Assembly (NCBI GenBank): GCA_014871385.1
Contig: CM026428.1
Location: forward strand, 13,704,041-13,768,040
Direction: 5' to 3'
Length of the DNA stretch: 64,000 nucleotides
Source: Ceratodon purpureus
Lineage: Eukaryota > Streptophyta > Bryopsida > Pseudoditrichales > Ditrichaceae
Of the stretch, positions 12,494 through 22,760 are shown piece after piece; position 1 is the stretch's first letter, and every line of letters begins with the position of its first letter. The translations under genes were made by a program, and so were the position numbers. The notes beneath the pieces are model-generated. The model saw only the letters and a program-made list of their open reading frames with translations, made no database searches and was not told the DNA's origin.

Positions 12494-12783
12494 TTAAGCG
12501 GTGTGTCTCCCCATATATATCGACGATGATTTCAATACACAGGATATGCAGTCTCCCTGTATTGCGGATGCTGCAATGCAGTGGACTCTTGCGTGCACTA
12601 GTTGTCAACTTCCTTGAATCCCTTACCACGCATTTAAAAAATGAAAAGTGTCTGTGGAAGCAGTGAACTGAACATGTGTAGTGGCACTGAACAGTGCGTA
12701 GGAGAACTAGGCCCAACCGCAAAGCAGCACTGTACAAATACCCGATCAGTACGTGACACGTATATGCAATGGGCCCCATCATA

Positions 12784-12958
12784 GGCAGCACTGTACAGTG
12801 TATGGAATCAGTGGGCAGCACTGTACAGTGTATGGAATCAGTGGGCAGCACTGTACAGTGTATGGAATCAGTGGGCAGCACTGTACAGTACAGTGTATGC
12901 AATCAGTGGGCCCCATCATAGGCAGCACTGTACATTATAGTGTATGCAATCAGTGGGC
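12784..12958. repeat. 30-bp tandem repeat, about four units plus variant copies
   Basis: The unit is GGCAGCACTGTACAG followed by TGTATGGAATCAGTG. Copies start at 12784, 12814, 12844 and 12874; the last has an extra TACAG. After a GGGCCCCATCATA spacer, a further copy follows at about 12921. The same spacer precedes the first unit, so there is a higher-order repeat. The open frames through it on both strands are products of the repeat (30 is divisible by 3), not genes. Confidence 0.85.
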
Positions 12959-13392
12959 CTCCACCACAATGCAGCGCTGAACAGTGAAGTGCCGACCAGC
13001 CAGCCTGGCCCAGCCACCACAAATGACGTTACTGAACAGTGTAAGACTTATACTGCCACCACAAATGACGTTATGAACAGTGTAAGACTTATACTGAACA
13101 GTGTAAGACTTAAGCAGGGGAGAGGGGTGCATCCAGCGGCTCCAGCAGCTCCAGCTCCAGCCCTCCTTTCACGGGCTGGTGTTTTTAAAGGCGGTGTTTT
13201 GTGATTTTGTCCTCGCTGGGGCTGCTGGAGGGCTTGGTGTGGCCCTGCTATTAGTGCCGTGACCAAAATAAGTTCCGGTCATATCCAATTCTATAGGATA
13301 GATGCTAACATTATGTGTTGCAGTTATTGAATTCAATAACTACTTAGGTACAGACACATTTTTAGTTCAAATTATTTCAAGTGAGATTCGAT

Positions 13393-14600
13393 CGATCGGA
13401 CATCGAACAGTACCACTGTGTCCGCTTTCTGCGTTGGTGAGTATAACTTCAAGCAGGAAGCTGGTCCAGGTCCATCTTCAAAGCTTACAATCGATCCATC
13501 GCCGCATCGCTGCACTCGCTACTTGTCTGGTAACTTTCCTTCCATCTATACATAGTTCTAGTCGTCAATGCCACAAATTTGCAGCTTTTACGTACTCCTT
13601 CTGTATGTCAATTCATGCCTTTGATTAAATTGTTGCACTCCGTCGTTGTTGAGCTTGTGATGGAGATGGTGGTTGTTGAAAGTGAATCAATATTCGCTTA
13701 CTAACCGATTGTTTGTTCCTACTTCCGCTGTCTGCTGCGAAGGTCGGCCTATTTGAACTGCCATGATCGGCGTGTCCAGTTTTCGCTCAAATCCCGCGCC
13801 ATTGATCATGTCTTCATTTCCGTCCAATTCCATATTTGCGTCTTAGACTGAGGGTGTTAATTGTTTGTGGTAGACTAAGATTCGGAGAAGGTGTTGAAGG
13901 AATTATCAACCGGTTCACTGCGAGCGTAAGAGTGCTGACAAAAGTATGGCAGAGGCTGGAGGAGCTGGAGCGGGCGCCGGCGCTGGTCAAGTAAACGGAG
14001 GCAGGGCGCCGCATATGGCAGTGAATGCAGCGGCTGTGGTGGCAGGCCCTGCAATTGTCCCACCAGGCCCTGCACAACCATCGTTTGATATTGAAGCTGC
14101 GCTGCTGCTGAGTCCTCTCCCTACCAGAAGCAACTCCACTTGCGAAATCCGTGCCAGGATTGATTCGGAGGAAGGGCCATGAAATTTCAGACTGTAAACC
14201 CAGTGATCCCTTAGGAGAGCGAATTCTATTGAGTCAGTGTAGAAGTGTCGCATGAGAAGAATTGTCGCAAGAAGTCTAGTAAGTATTGAGCTCTGGAGAA
14301 GTGTCAACTAGATTATTCTACCTAGTGTTATGTTGCATGCTTTGTTTTCCTCTTGAGAGACAGGAAACTGTATGATATCCATTGTGCATACTAAACTTCC
14401 AACTCCTGAAGACATGAATATATTAAGGTGGTAGCACCAGACACTGTAAATGATCAAATGTTGAGCCTAGGTGTACTAATAACTTGGAGTAGCTGCAAGA
14501 GGTAGCATGGAATTGACTCAAATCAAGAAGACTTCTTGGTTTTTGGTGCACTTGTATATGGTTATGGTAGCCTTGTAGTATTGATCATCACTAGTACTTT
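13393..14600 (+). repeat. Three-copy family, copy 1 (leader, small ORF, 3' flank)
   Basis: This segment is homologous to 26630-27405 and 37000-38200. Shared landmarks are CGATCCATCGCCGCAT (about 13490, 26808 and 37098), CCACAAATTTGCAGCTTTTA, the ORF described separately, GTGTAGAAGTGTCGCATGAG after it, and in copies 1 and 3 a further 3' block (AACTTGGAGTAGC, TCAAATCAAGAAGA). A TATA-like GAGTATAA lies about 60 bp 5' of the CGATCCATCGCC block in each copy. It looks like a transcribed unit copied about the genome, either a retained gene with two degenerate duplicates or a gene fragment carried by a transposon. Confidence 0.7.
13946..14182 (+). CDS. Small alanine/glycine/proline-rich ORF, conserved in three copies
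   Basis: ATG 13946 to TGA 14180-14182, 78 residues. An Ala/Gly-rich N-terminus (MAEAGGAGAGAGAG) is followed by PPGPAQPSFDIEAALLLSPL and EIRARIDSEEGP. The C-terminal half stays open in the copies at 27162 and 37594 despite substitutions, and it ends at nearly the same point. I recognise no family. A second frame through the same DNA is also open upstream (GEGVEGIINRFTASVRV, then TKVWQRLEELER) and ends at TCAAGTAAACG, where AA|GTAAAC could be a splice donor. The real protein may therefore use that other frame and this ORF may be partly intronic. Confidence 0.35.
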   Translation: MAEAGGAGAGAGAGQVNGGRAPHMAVNAAAVVAGPAIVPPGPAQPSFDIEAALLLSPLPTRSNSTCEIRARIDSEEGP

Positions 14601-14776
14601 TGCTAGTAGATTTTTGAAAAGTCACAGGTAATTAAAACAACTAGGGCTTTGCATTACCAGTGACAATTGATATCTTATGATACATAATTGGAGAACAAAG
14701 GTGGTACATATGATATTATATAATACTTATAGTAGTATTATGTATATGTTTATGTATAATTTAATAATATATAGAG

Positions 14777-14779
<3 letters not shown>

Positions 14780-14823
<44 letters not shown>
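14780..14823. repeat. Poly(T) run of about 44 bases
   Basis: An uninterrupted T tract on the plus strand. It could be the poly(A) end of a minus-strand retroelement or simple slippage. No coding retroelement is seen beside it. Confidence 0.9.
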
Positions 14824-14824
<1 letters not shown>

Positions 14825-15684
14825 AATAAAAAAGGTTCATATAAATTGTGTATGTAATATTCATTTATCCATTATTTGTTTTTTGGAAATGGTATTAGTT
14901 TTGATTGTGTGATGCAATCTCTTAGATGATTGTGTCATATCAGGAATATTGTATATTGATGTTTCAGGTTTAATTTCATATAACTTTAATTTGCAATTAA
15001 GAGTACTTGTACTTGTTAGGTTGGTTTATTATACGTGACCTTCTAGAAGTCTTAGGTACAAAAGTTGGAGAAAAAAGCTATGTCTTTTGTTCTTTTTTTC
15101 ATACTTTGTAAATGACAGTTTTGGAGCTCTCTTGACAGAGAAATGGTCAGGACCAATTAAGGGTTAAGGTTTGTCATTCAAAATGAGGCTAACCTGACTA
15201 ATTCTCACATCTGTCAAGAGAGGACTCAAACACTAGAAGTCTAGATCAATCCACTCCACTTGGTATCATTCACTTTGCAACTTTATATTACATGTACCAT
15301 GTTATAACAACCATACTCATTCCAAATCCAACTTCTGAACAGAAAATTCTCACATGAACCCAAAATTATGACAAATGCATGTACCGCAACTCGGTCACAC
15401 TTCTGAACCTCACTGAAATCAGCCCCACATTTGAAGGATCCAGAAGTGGGTACCTACCAAATACCAGGATTCAATAATTTCAAGACAAAAAAAAGGGACG
15501 ACACTCACCCACTAGTATCAGTTGTTTCCTGACACTGTACACGTATGTGTACTCTCCATCGTCCATGAAATTAGACATGCAGGTAATAACAAAATTTTCT
15601 ATCTACACAATTACCACTACTACAGCCGTACTTATACCCCCGAAGCTATTCTTCAACTCCACACTGGACTCCGCTGAATGAACA

Positions 15685-16090
15685 CTACAACTCCTCCTTT
15701 AATGCTTCCTCATCATAGTCACTAATAACTACGTCTCTCTCTTCCAAACTATCTCCATCTGCCTCTAAAGAGATTGCACCTTGAGTCTCTGTCGCCAAAT
15801 CTGCTTCCTTCAGAGTGGCAGCTTCAGGGGTAGCTGTAGTTGGAGATACATCTGGTTCTTCGTGATGAGTAACTTCAGAGGGTGATGCAGGTTCAACAGA
15901 CGAAGGCTCTGCAGACTCTTGAGGAGAAGCGGACTCGGGCTCAGGCTCAGGGGCTATGTCCAACTCGTCCAAGCCAGGGACTTCACCGAAAAGAATTTTA
16001 AAGAGCTCCCGGTGACAGGTATCACAGTGGCAAAACCATGAGAAATGACCATGTCCCCTACAAGATGTGAAGTTGCACTTGCGGAAGCAC
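15685..16090 (-). CDS. Last exon of an unidentified gene: Cys/His cluster and acidic tail
   Basis: A minus-strand frame ends at TAG 15687-15685. Its N-terminal part holds ten Cys/His residues in about 26 positions (C-x3-C-x4-C-x2-H-x-H-x4-C-H-x-C-x2-C-H), which suggests metal binding, with GHFSWFCHCDTCHRELF at the core. The rest is acidic and Ser/Pro/Glu-rich (ELDIAPEPEPESASPQESAE and onwards), ending SDYDEEALKEEL. A likely acceptor (GTACAG|CC) lies just before the ATG at 16101-16099. A possible upstream exon ends with donor CCAT|GTAAGAT at about 16270. I do not recognise the family. Composition and length favour a real exon, but whether the gene is complete cannot be told. Confidence 0.4.
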
Positions 16091-16836
16091 GCGCTTGGCA
16101 TACCGGCTGTACGCTATTGGCACCAACGAATCGTCCGTTCCCTGTGCAAGGTGCCAACTCCGAGTCAGCAATAAATACCATAGTGGACAAAATGTTTTAA
16201 CACAAATTTGGTAAATGTTAGACATGTGGATCACCACAGTGGCATGACAAGTACAAGGTGGTATATCTTACATGGAAGATGTGGATTGGTCCAGAAAACA
16301 CTGAGTCTGAGACACCCAAAAAGAAGAACATGCGCTCGAGGAGACTCTTCTGGTAGGTTTAGGACCAAGATCAGAGAGCTTAAACCCCCAGTCACTGCAG
16401 AAAAGAGCATAATCTTTAAAAAGGTTGATTTAAAGGCAGAGGTTACAGGAGTGATTCATATCGAAAACAGAACAAAATTCCTGGCAGTACATGGAGTTAT
16501 ATGAACTCCTGACAACTACCTCACAGAACAACAAGCTTCTAAAAAGCTAATACCGTAAACTAACATGATGCTCCCTGTGGAAAAAGAAGACTACTAAAAC
16601 TTTCTTACAACTCTTGAAACAAATAGACAAAGATAGCACATACCCTGCAAGTTTTTTTGTTTACTTGGCTAGAATTCGATCAAGGAGTTCTCCACCTTCA
16701 CACAATCTAATCAGAAAATGGAACTCGACAATGTCAACCCAAGAATCACCCGCTGCCAAAAACCTAAAAGCAAGTACTCATCAAAACACAGCCCATATAA
16801 ACTACAATACGTAGCCGAATCCGCAGCAACAAATAC

Positions 16837-16971
16837 TAACTCCATTACAATGCAGACCTGATCATCATCTTCAAAGGCAGCGTAAATTTGCAATACATTC
16901 TCGTGACCAGACAAAGTCCGTAAGATCTCCACTTCTCGCTTCACATCTTCCACAGAAATTGGAAGGTTCAT
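16837..16971 (-). pseudogene. Orphan protein-kinase exon, CDPK-related kinase (CRK) type
   Basis: Exactly 45 codons between an acceptor (GATACAG|ATG) and a donor (GAGTTA|GTATTT), with no frame break. It reads [20 protein letters not shown], then [15 protein letters not shown]. This matches kinase subdomains III-V of plant CDPK-related kinases (EDVRREVKILRALSGH and YIVMEL), where an intron also follows MEL. The Gly-rich loop and VAIK lysine upstream and the HRD/DFG motifs downstream are not seen in the neighbouring 600 bp. It is therefore an isolated exon, left from a lost gene or carried here by a transposon. Confidence 0.7.
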
Positions 16972-17831
16972 CTGTATCAACACACCAAAATAAATGTCAT
17001 TCAGGAGCTTCATTCCAGCTTCACGAAAAAAAAAAGCAACCTAATATTCCATTCCTAAATTGTGTCATTAAAAATTCCTGGATCTCCAACGATAAGAACT
17101 ACTCCTATGGCAATCACAGGCTCATGTAAGCCAAAAATATTCTTCACCCGGTTCGAAAACTGCAATTCCAGATTAAAAAGAGTAGTAGAAGTTACCTTCT
17201 TCATGCAATTTTTTCAGCAACTGGGACTTGGTGGGCAACATGAACATGCCCGCACTCACAGCCTTGCGGAAGTCCAGGTATGATGCGGAGCAAACACTTG
17301 TTCATGGCTTTGGATGCGAGCTCCTTCAACGAATTCCCTCTGTCAACCCACGTTAACCCCTTGCATCAGCAAAACCTAACTTACAAAACAACATCGACCA
17401 GGCTTGAAACAGCTCCATTGTTGAATCGGAATGCAAGAATCAACTCAACGGAACGTAAAATGGCCAGTCCAGGTTTAAAATCAAATGCGAGAAATCCTCA
17501 ACACTTCTCACAGCATCCCCATGGAACCAGTTTGATGAACACAGCCAAAACCCTACTACACCCTCCTGCACAGCCAAAACCCTACTGCACCTGTTGGCAA
17601 TGAAGGAGGCTTAGGCCCAGTTTACACATGAACAGGGCCGGACCGGAAGGCTGTCCCGATTTGGGGACCTTCCAGCCCCCAATCGGGACTACCTTTCGGG
17701 TCTAGCCCAAGGGGTATGTAAACTCCTTAGGCCCAATTCTTGGGCCTATTTCTTGGACCCATTTCTTGGGCCCATTGCATCGGCCCATTACTTGGGCCTA
17801 GTTTATAAATTATTTATGATTTTGTATGGTT

Positions 17832-18568
17832 GGGGGGAAGCACAATAAAGTGTACCACAAAAGTGCTTAGCTCATTGCCAATTTCAGCCATTGTTGTAAA
17901 CACTAAAAAAAGTGACATATAATTTAATGATATGTTGGAAGGGGCTTTGGGTATAGAAAATAGACTCGGTCATCTTGAGTCTACGAAATTTTGGAACCGA
18001 TGTGTGCCTTTTACAAAGCCTTACAAGTCACGACAAGTGATCCAAAGTGAATGCTGTCATTTGAAGAAGTGGACAAAAAAGAGTACACAAATGTTAGAAA
18101 TCACTTTTGACTGCGTTGTACCCTCCGATTGTGAATTGTGGTTTCAAAAATGGGCCTAAGCAATTCCTTTGGAAGTTTGTATAGCTGAAAAGTTTCGTTG
18201 GGACGTTTTTGGGGAGCTGTTTTCGACGAAACTTTTTATGAGGTTTTTTTCACCGAACATTGTTTTTTAAATTGGAAAAAACATCCTCTAAAGACAATAA
18301 AGGGCCCTAAATGAAGAAATTAAGACTTTGGAAAAGTTCATTTTCATGATTTAGAACTAGCGGTCAAATTAAGTTTCAATTAAAGATGTTTTTTTATGGA
18401 GATGCCCGTAAGATACCTTGTGACACCTTAAAAAGTGAATGAAATGCTCAAAAACTACACCAAAATGCTCAAAATCAGCTTGGAGCAATAAAAAACAGCA
18501 CACTTCAAATTCACTTCCTAGTGATCACATGTTGCACTTTGTGGTACACTTTATTGTGCTCTCCCCCG
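17832..18568. mobile_element. TIR element nested inside the Harbinger-like element
   Basis: Ends read GCACAATAAAGTGTACCACA from about 17840 and the inverse TGTGGTACACTTTATTGTGC up to 18560. They are preceded by a G-run at the left and followed by a C-run at the right, and flanked by GTT at 17829-17831 and 18569-18571. About 737 bp. An internal 75-codon plus-strand frame has no recognisable domain. The TIR of about 30 bp is nearly perfect, so the element is fairly young. I assign no superfamily. Confidence 0.7.
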
Positions 18569-19671
18569 GTTTATAAATGTGAATTACTTTTTTTTTCTTG
18601 GTACGTTGTGTGAATGTATTATGAAAAAATAATTTTAAACATACTTTGAACCTGTATATTAAATTGTTAATGTTCGGTTTCATGTGGAAGTGGTCATTGT
18701 GAAGTAAAAATTGACATCTTTTTTTAGGAAAACAATGTATTTCTTTGTACATAACACTTGAAAAAAGAATGTAGTTTTACTCAAAAAATGTTTTTTTTTT
18801 TTTTGGGATGACTTTGCACTAGCTTTGCAGTCCATCTACAAATAATAATTTTTTCCATCACTATTCCAAACGAGCAAACATGAAATTTGGATGGTTTCTG
18901 GGACCTCTACCTTATAGATGCTACACTAAGCCAGTTACATGCTATGATAATTAAGCCACATTAAAGCATATGCATGCTCAAGAATAATCAAAGTTTTTCA
19001 AATGAGAATGTATTGATACTTTTTATTCAAAGTTAGAATCTGCCATTTAAGTATCACAAGTATAATGCTACAAACTTTATCCAAACTCGGAGAGGTCAAA
19101 GATAGGTGAGATATGTGCTCCGATCACAATAAAATATATAAAATTGAAAAGCTTGCAGTAAAATTTCGTACTTTAACTGCCAGCTCTTTCTTTTGCTGGT
19201 AGGTCTACAGGCTTCAAATTGATTAGATGACAACAATCAGGTAAAGGGTTCAACATTTACTTATGTCAATCAGAACCTACAATTCACATACAAAAAACCT
19301 CGTCCAAGGTTTTCTTGTTCCATATGCTCCACATCCTTCTTGTGCATCTTTACATGACCCCACAAGAAATTAAACTTTAGACACGTCCACTGAGTTGCAT
19401 ACTACACCTGCCTCGACAAACAGTCTGGTAATCCATACAGGCAACATTACCAAAACAGATCAACTCAAAAACCATCAGATGGGCCCAAATCAGACTGTAT
19501 TAATTGCCGCTTATCCACAGTTCATGACCTCACAAAAAGAGCTTCTGCATCTCAGAACCAACTGCTTATTCAGTACCACGCAATTGGGAAAATGGCAAAA
19601 TGGTTGTTATTATTTTCTATCTGTACAACTGTCAGTAAATCTCACCACCACCATGATACTGCCATTCAGCT

Positions 19672-20898
19672 CTAAACCAATGCACGGCGCTCAATGTAGG
19701 ATCCAGACAGTCCAGATGTTCCGAGAAGAGTGATCTGCATGCCAGTCAAATAATTCATCAGAACCTGAAGTATATATATTCACGATATGCAATGAAATCC
19801 TGTGCCAATGTGACAATATGGTTTAGCTACATAATTGCACAAATGAAGAACACATGAAATAATTTGGAAGTAATCTAGAAGAGAATGAGGTGTTCACCTT
19901 GGACCACTTGGGATCCAAGCCAGCAAGACGCTGCTTGATCTGCAGGAACAAGCCACCAAGCTCATTCTCCACCTTCTTCTTTATGTAAGCTTCATCCTCC
20001 TCAAATGAGTCAAGGTATGCGATGTACTTCTTGTAAGCAGCTTCGACAGCATTGTAAGTAGAGTCAGGAATTGGCTTGACATCCTGTAAATCACATCAAC
20101 ATGTCACAAGCTTAGTGAGAGTTCGGGGAATGAGAAGTGCATGAGGGTAAAGAGTAAGAGATAGTGCAAAATTGTAGAATGAAACCCTAACATAGACTGA
20201 CCTCTCCAGTGCCTCCACTCAAGTCGGTGATCTCCAGCAGAAGCTCCTGCAACATGTTTCCACCGAACTTCTCAACTGCCTCAGCTGCCCGCCATGCGTC
20301 TGTCAATGCCTCCTTCCCCACAACATCGTCACTGCTGCTCTTGAGGCTCGCTTCCACCGCCTCCCTAACTGATGGTTCTACTTTGGTCCAGTTGGCGCCC
20401 AAGAGCGCATGCAGAGCCTTCAGAATACCACCGTCCTTGATGTCTGGCAAGGCGCTCAAATCGGAGCTCATGTACCGAACTTGGGATGGGAATTCACCAT
20501 ACCCAAATTTCAGAGCAGAATCTAACAATTGACAACATATACTAACGCCACTTTGTCAATCTCTCTCAAGTCTCAACCTCCCAAACCCTCCCTCCCCTCA
20601 AAGTTCTAGAGGCTGGTTGCCCATAACTGCACTATTCACAATGACTTGTGCACATACCCATCTATCAAAACAGCCCAAGCATTAAGTGAGAAACATTACT
20701 GAATAATTCCGATGCAGGTGACAAAGAGGGAAATCCTTGAGAGCTCGAATTGTTGCAGCAATGCTGAGAAGATGGAAATCCTTCTGAGCTCGAATTGTTG
20801 CAGCAACGCAGACAAGAGACAGGAGAGAAGAGAGAAAGTAATGGAGGGTGGGGATTTGAAGGATCCAACGGAGGTGCACAATCGGGTCCAAGTTTCAT
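19672..20898 (-). CDS. SDH5: Succinate dehydrogenase subunit 5 (plant-specific complex II subunit)
   Basis: Exons (minus): 20898-20700, 20521-20202, 20083-19898 and 19734-19672, ending TAG. They total 768 bp, or 255 residues, with consensus splice sites and matching phases (1, 0, 0). Exons 2-4 match plant SDH5: ALPDIKDGGILKALHALLGA, AWRAAEAVEKFGGNM, YIAYLDSFEEDEAYIKKKVE and LGTSGLSGSY near the C-terminus. SDH5 is a plant-specific subunit of mitochondrial respiratory complex II (succinate:ubiquinone oxidoreductase). Its exact role in the complex is not settled. Exon 1 is inferred: it joins in frame and is rich in Ser, Pro and Cys with few Arg, a weak mitochondrial presequence, and it holds an in-frame 45-bp tandem duplication (20729-20818). 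The gene lies wholly within the transposon at 17614-21119 and keeps its introns, so it was captured as DNA. No frame break is visible; expression is unknown. Confidence 0.87.
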
Positions 20899-21529
20899 CT
20901 TCGGGCCACGGAAAACCTTGCCCCGATTGCACCACTTGGGCCCAAAGATTTGGCGCCAAAATACTGCCACATAAGCTGCCATGTAGGATATGGTGATGCT
21001 TGGGACGGGCCCTAGTATAAAACCCTTGGGCCCGATTTGAGAGAATGGAGCAATTCTATTGGTTGAAAAGTGGGGAGTTCGGGCCGGCCCTCAATCGGGA
21101 CCCATGTGTAAACTGGGCCTTACTCGGTGACAAGTATGTGCTCGAACAACACCCTTACCATGTCCACACCTCGCAGCACTCGCAGCAGATTTCGTGTATG
21201 GCTTCCCCCATTTTGTACGGTATCGTTTCTTATGTCTTGGCCTATCATAGCCGTCAATGTCTCATATTCCTTCGCTGCTCCACACAAATCATGCACCTGC
21301 AGGACCATAAAAAGCATGAAATTACCTCTCCGGCCTAGCAATTCTTCCTGTTCGAATCCTCAACGGGTCAGGTGCAGACTCGTTAAGAGAATGTTGACCT
21401 GTCGGTGGAGCCCATGTGAAAATCAAGTCAGAAATATAGCGGATCGCCAAAACGCTGAGGAGGGCAAAATGACGGCAATCCCACTCACTTTGGCAACGTA
21501 CCGGCAGTCCTTCTCCGCAAACAATTAAT

Positions 21530-22760
21530 TCATCTCCAAAAATAATAAATATTAATCTTTTTGGGTCCGTATTCTCTATGTTCCCCGATCTGTGTGTATT
21601 TTTTCAAACCAACATACTATTAAACCAGCAAAAAGCCTCTAATATTGGCCATATGAGGTGATGTTGCTTTATGTGGTGTTCAGTACCTCTTGATGTTACT
21701 TTTTGAACTACCTAACCAATTTTGCACTTTAACCCTAAAGCATCAACTCAAACAATTATTTGGTTGATTTTGAGTTCCCTATAAGTCAATTTTTATAGGA
21801 TGAAGCTCTAATTTTGGCACAAAATAGATGATTATCATGTTTTTCTAACAAGACCATTCATGTTTCAAAATTCCTTATACTTTAGGAGATATTTGCTGTC
21901 AAAGTTTCAAAACATTGTGAGGGCATCCTGAAATCTGTCCAAAATTGCAATATTCTGTCTAAAATTAATTAAATTACATAAATTTCAAAAATTCACCAAA
22001 AATTGAGATTTTACTTTATTTCTATTTTTTAATTTCTTTTAGATGTAAATGAAATTTGAAGGCATGATCACACCACTGGCATTTTCAATCCAATATTTCT
22101 TTATATGCCCTTTTTACTATCATAATCAGGCCTTTGTTTTTGAATTTCAACATACCTTTATATGAAAGATCAAGCATATATTTAGGTTTTATAAATCGTA
22201 TGAAGGGAAAAAGTGCATGGACATATCCTAACAACCCTAAGTACAAGAACTATTAGAGCGCCACATAAAATCTACTTTTGGAATTTGTTTTTTTTGGCTC
22301 ACAAATCACTTGAAATCCGTTTTGCAAGAAGGAAAAAAAACTTTTATTCCAAATTTGAACATATGATCTCACAAACAGTAAGGATTCTGAATCTAAGATT
22401 TGAGGTACATATACATGTACAAGTAAGGTACTAGATCTTACGGTTATTCTCCTCAAAATACATCAAAACTTAAAAACTTACACTATATTGAAAGAGTTTT
22501 GAGGGTTTTTGGCAGTTTGGAGGCTTTTCAACTTTAACCCCTAAAGGACAAAGTGGCAAAATCGGGCCTTTTTAGAGTTTGGGCATGTACTTGTGACTTC
22601 AATTTCAATCGATATTTTTTGAGACTAATTCTGAATTTTTGCTGTAACAAAGACTTTTAGGGAATGTAATTTTTTTTTTCAATAAGACATTTTAAAAAAT
22701 GGTTATGGTACACAAAGTGGAATTTTGTGTTCGGTGGACAATCTGGGCAGCCATACTAAA
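21530..22760. repeat. Dispersed AT-rich repeat that truncates the ACD11-like gene
   Basis: 21540-21690 resembles 38220-38370 (TATTCTCTATG, GTGTGTATTTTTT). 21770-22150 resembles 30150-30490 (CAAGACCATTCATGTTTC/CAAGACTATTTAAGTTTC, GGAGATATTTGC, TTCACCAAAAA, GGCATGATC). The homology to ACD11-like exon sequence stops at about 21525, just where this repeat starts, so the repeat replaced the 5' part of the gene. No coding content seen. Confidence 0.6.

Larger units (their letters stand above)
17614..21119. mobile_element. PIF/Harbinger-like non-autonomous element carrying an SDH5 gene
   Basis: The left end GGCCCAGTTTACACATG is mirrored exactly by CATGTGTAAACTGGGCC at the right. TTA flanks both ends (17611-17613 and 21120-21122). 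TWA target duplications and GGCC/GGGCC ends are typical of plant PIF/Harbinger (Tourist-like) elements. Length is 3506 bp. No transposase frame is found inside, so it would need one from elsewhere. Cargo is the SDH5 gene (19672-20898, minus strand), and a second TIR element sits at 17832-18568. The site is the intron of the ACD11-like gene. The two exons flanking the insertion join in phase, which supports a single insertion rather than two unrelated MITEs. Confidence 0.78.
17196..21521 (-). pseudogene. ACD11-like glycolipid-transfer-protein gene, 5'-truncated and frameshifted
   Basis: Three exon remnants on the minus strand. 21489-21521 reads FAEKDCRYVAK and ends at donor GTGAGT. 21124-21296 follows acceptor CTGCAG and contains TVQNGGSHTRNLLRVLRGVD then MVRVLFEHIL. 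17196-17339 follows acceptor TTGACAG and contains GNSLKELASKA, EQVFAPHHTW and RKAVSAGMFMLPTKSQLLKK. Phases fit (0, then 2, joining GA|A as Glu). ACD11-type proteins bind and transfer ceramide-1-phosphate and related sphingolipids in the cytosol, and the GSHTRNLLRV--GLDMVRVLFE block is their hallmark. In the last exon two single bases are missing, before EQVFAPHH and after it (just before RKAV), so the frame breaks twice. Exon sequence 5' of FAEKD is replaced by a dispersed repeat from about 21530, and the C-terminal exon is not found. The 3.8 kb intron holds the SDH5-bearing element. Confidence 0.85.

Noticed and set aside
12381-12902. 173-codon minus-strand frame with CTVLPTDSIH repeats
   Set aside because: Generated by the 30-bp tandem repeat (no stops, length divisible by three); no domain, and its end overlaps the transposase relic in another frame.
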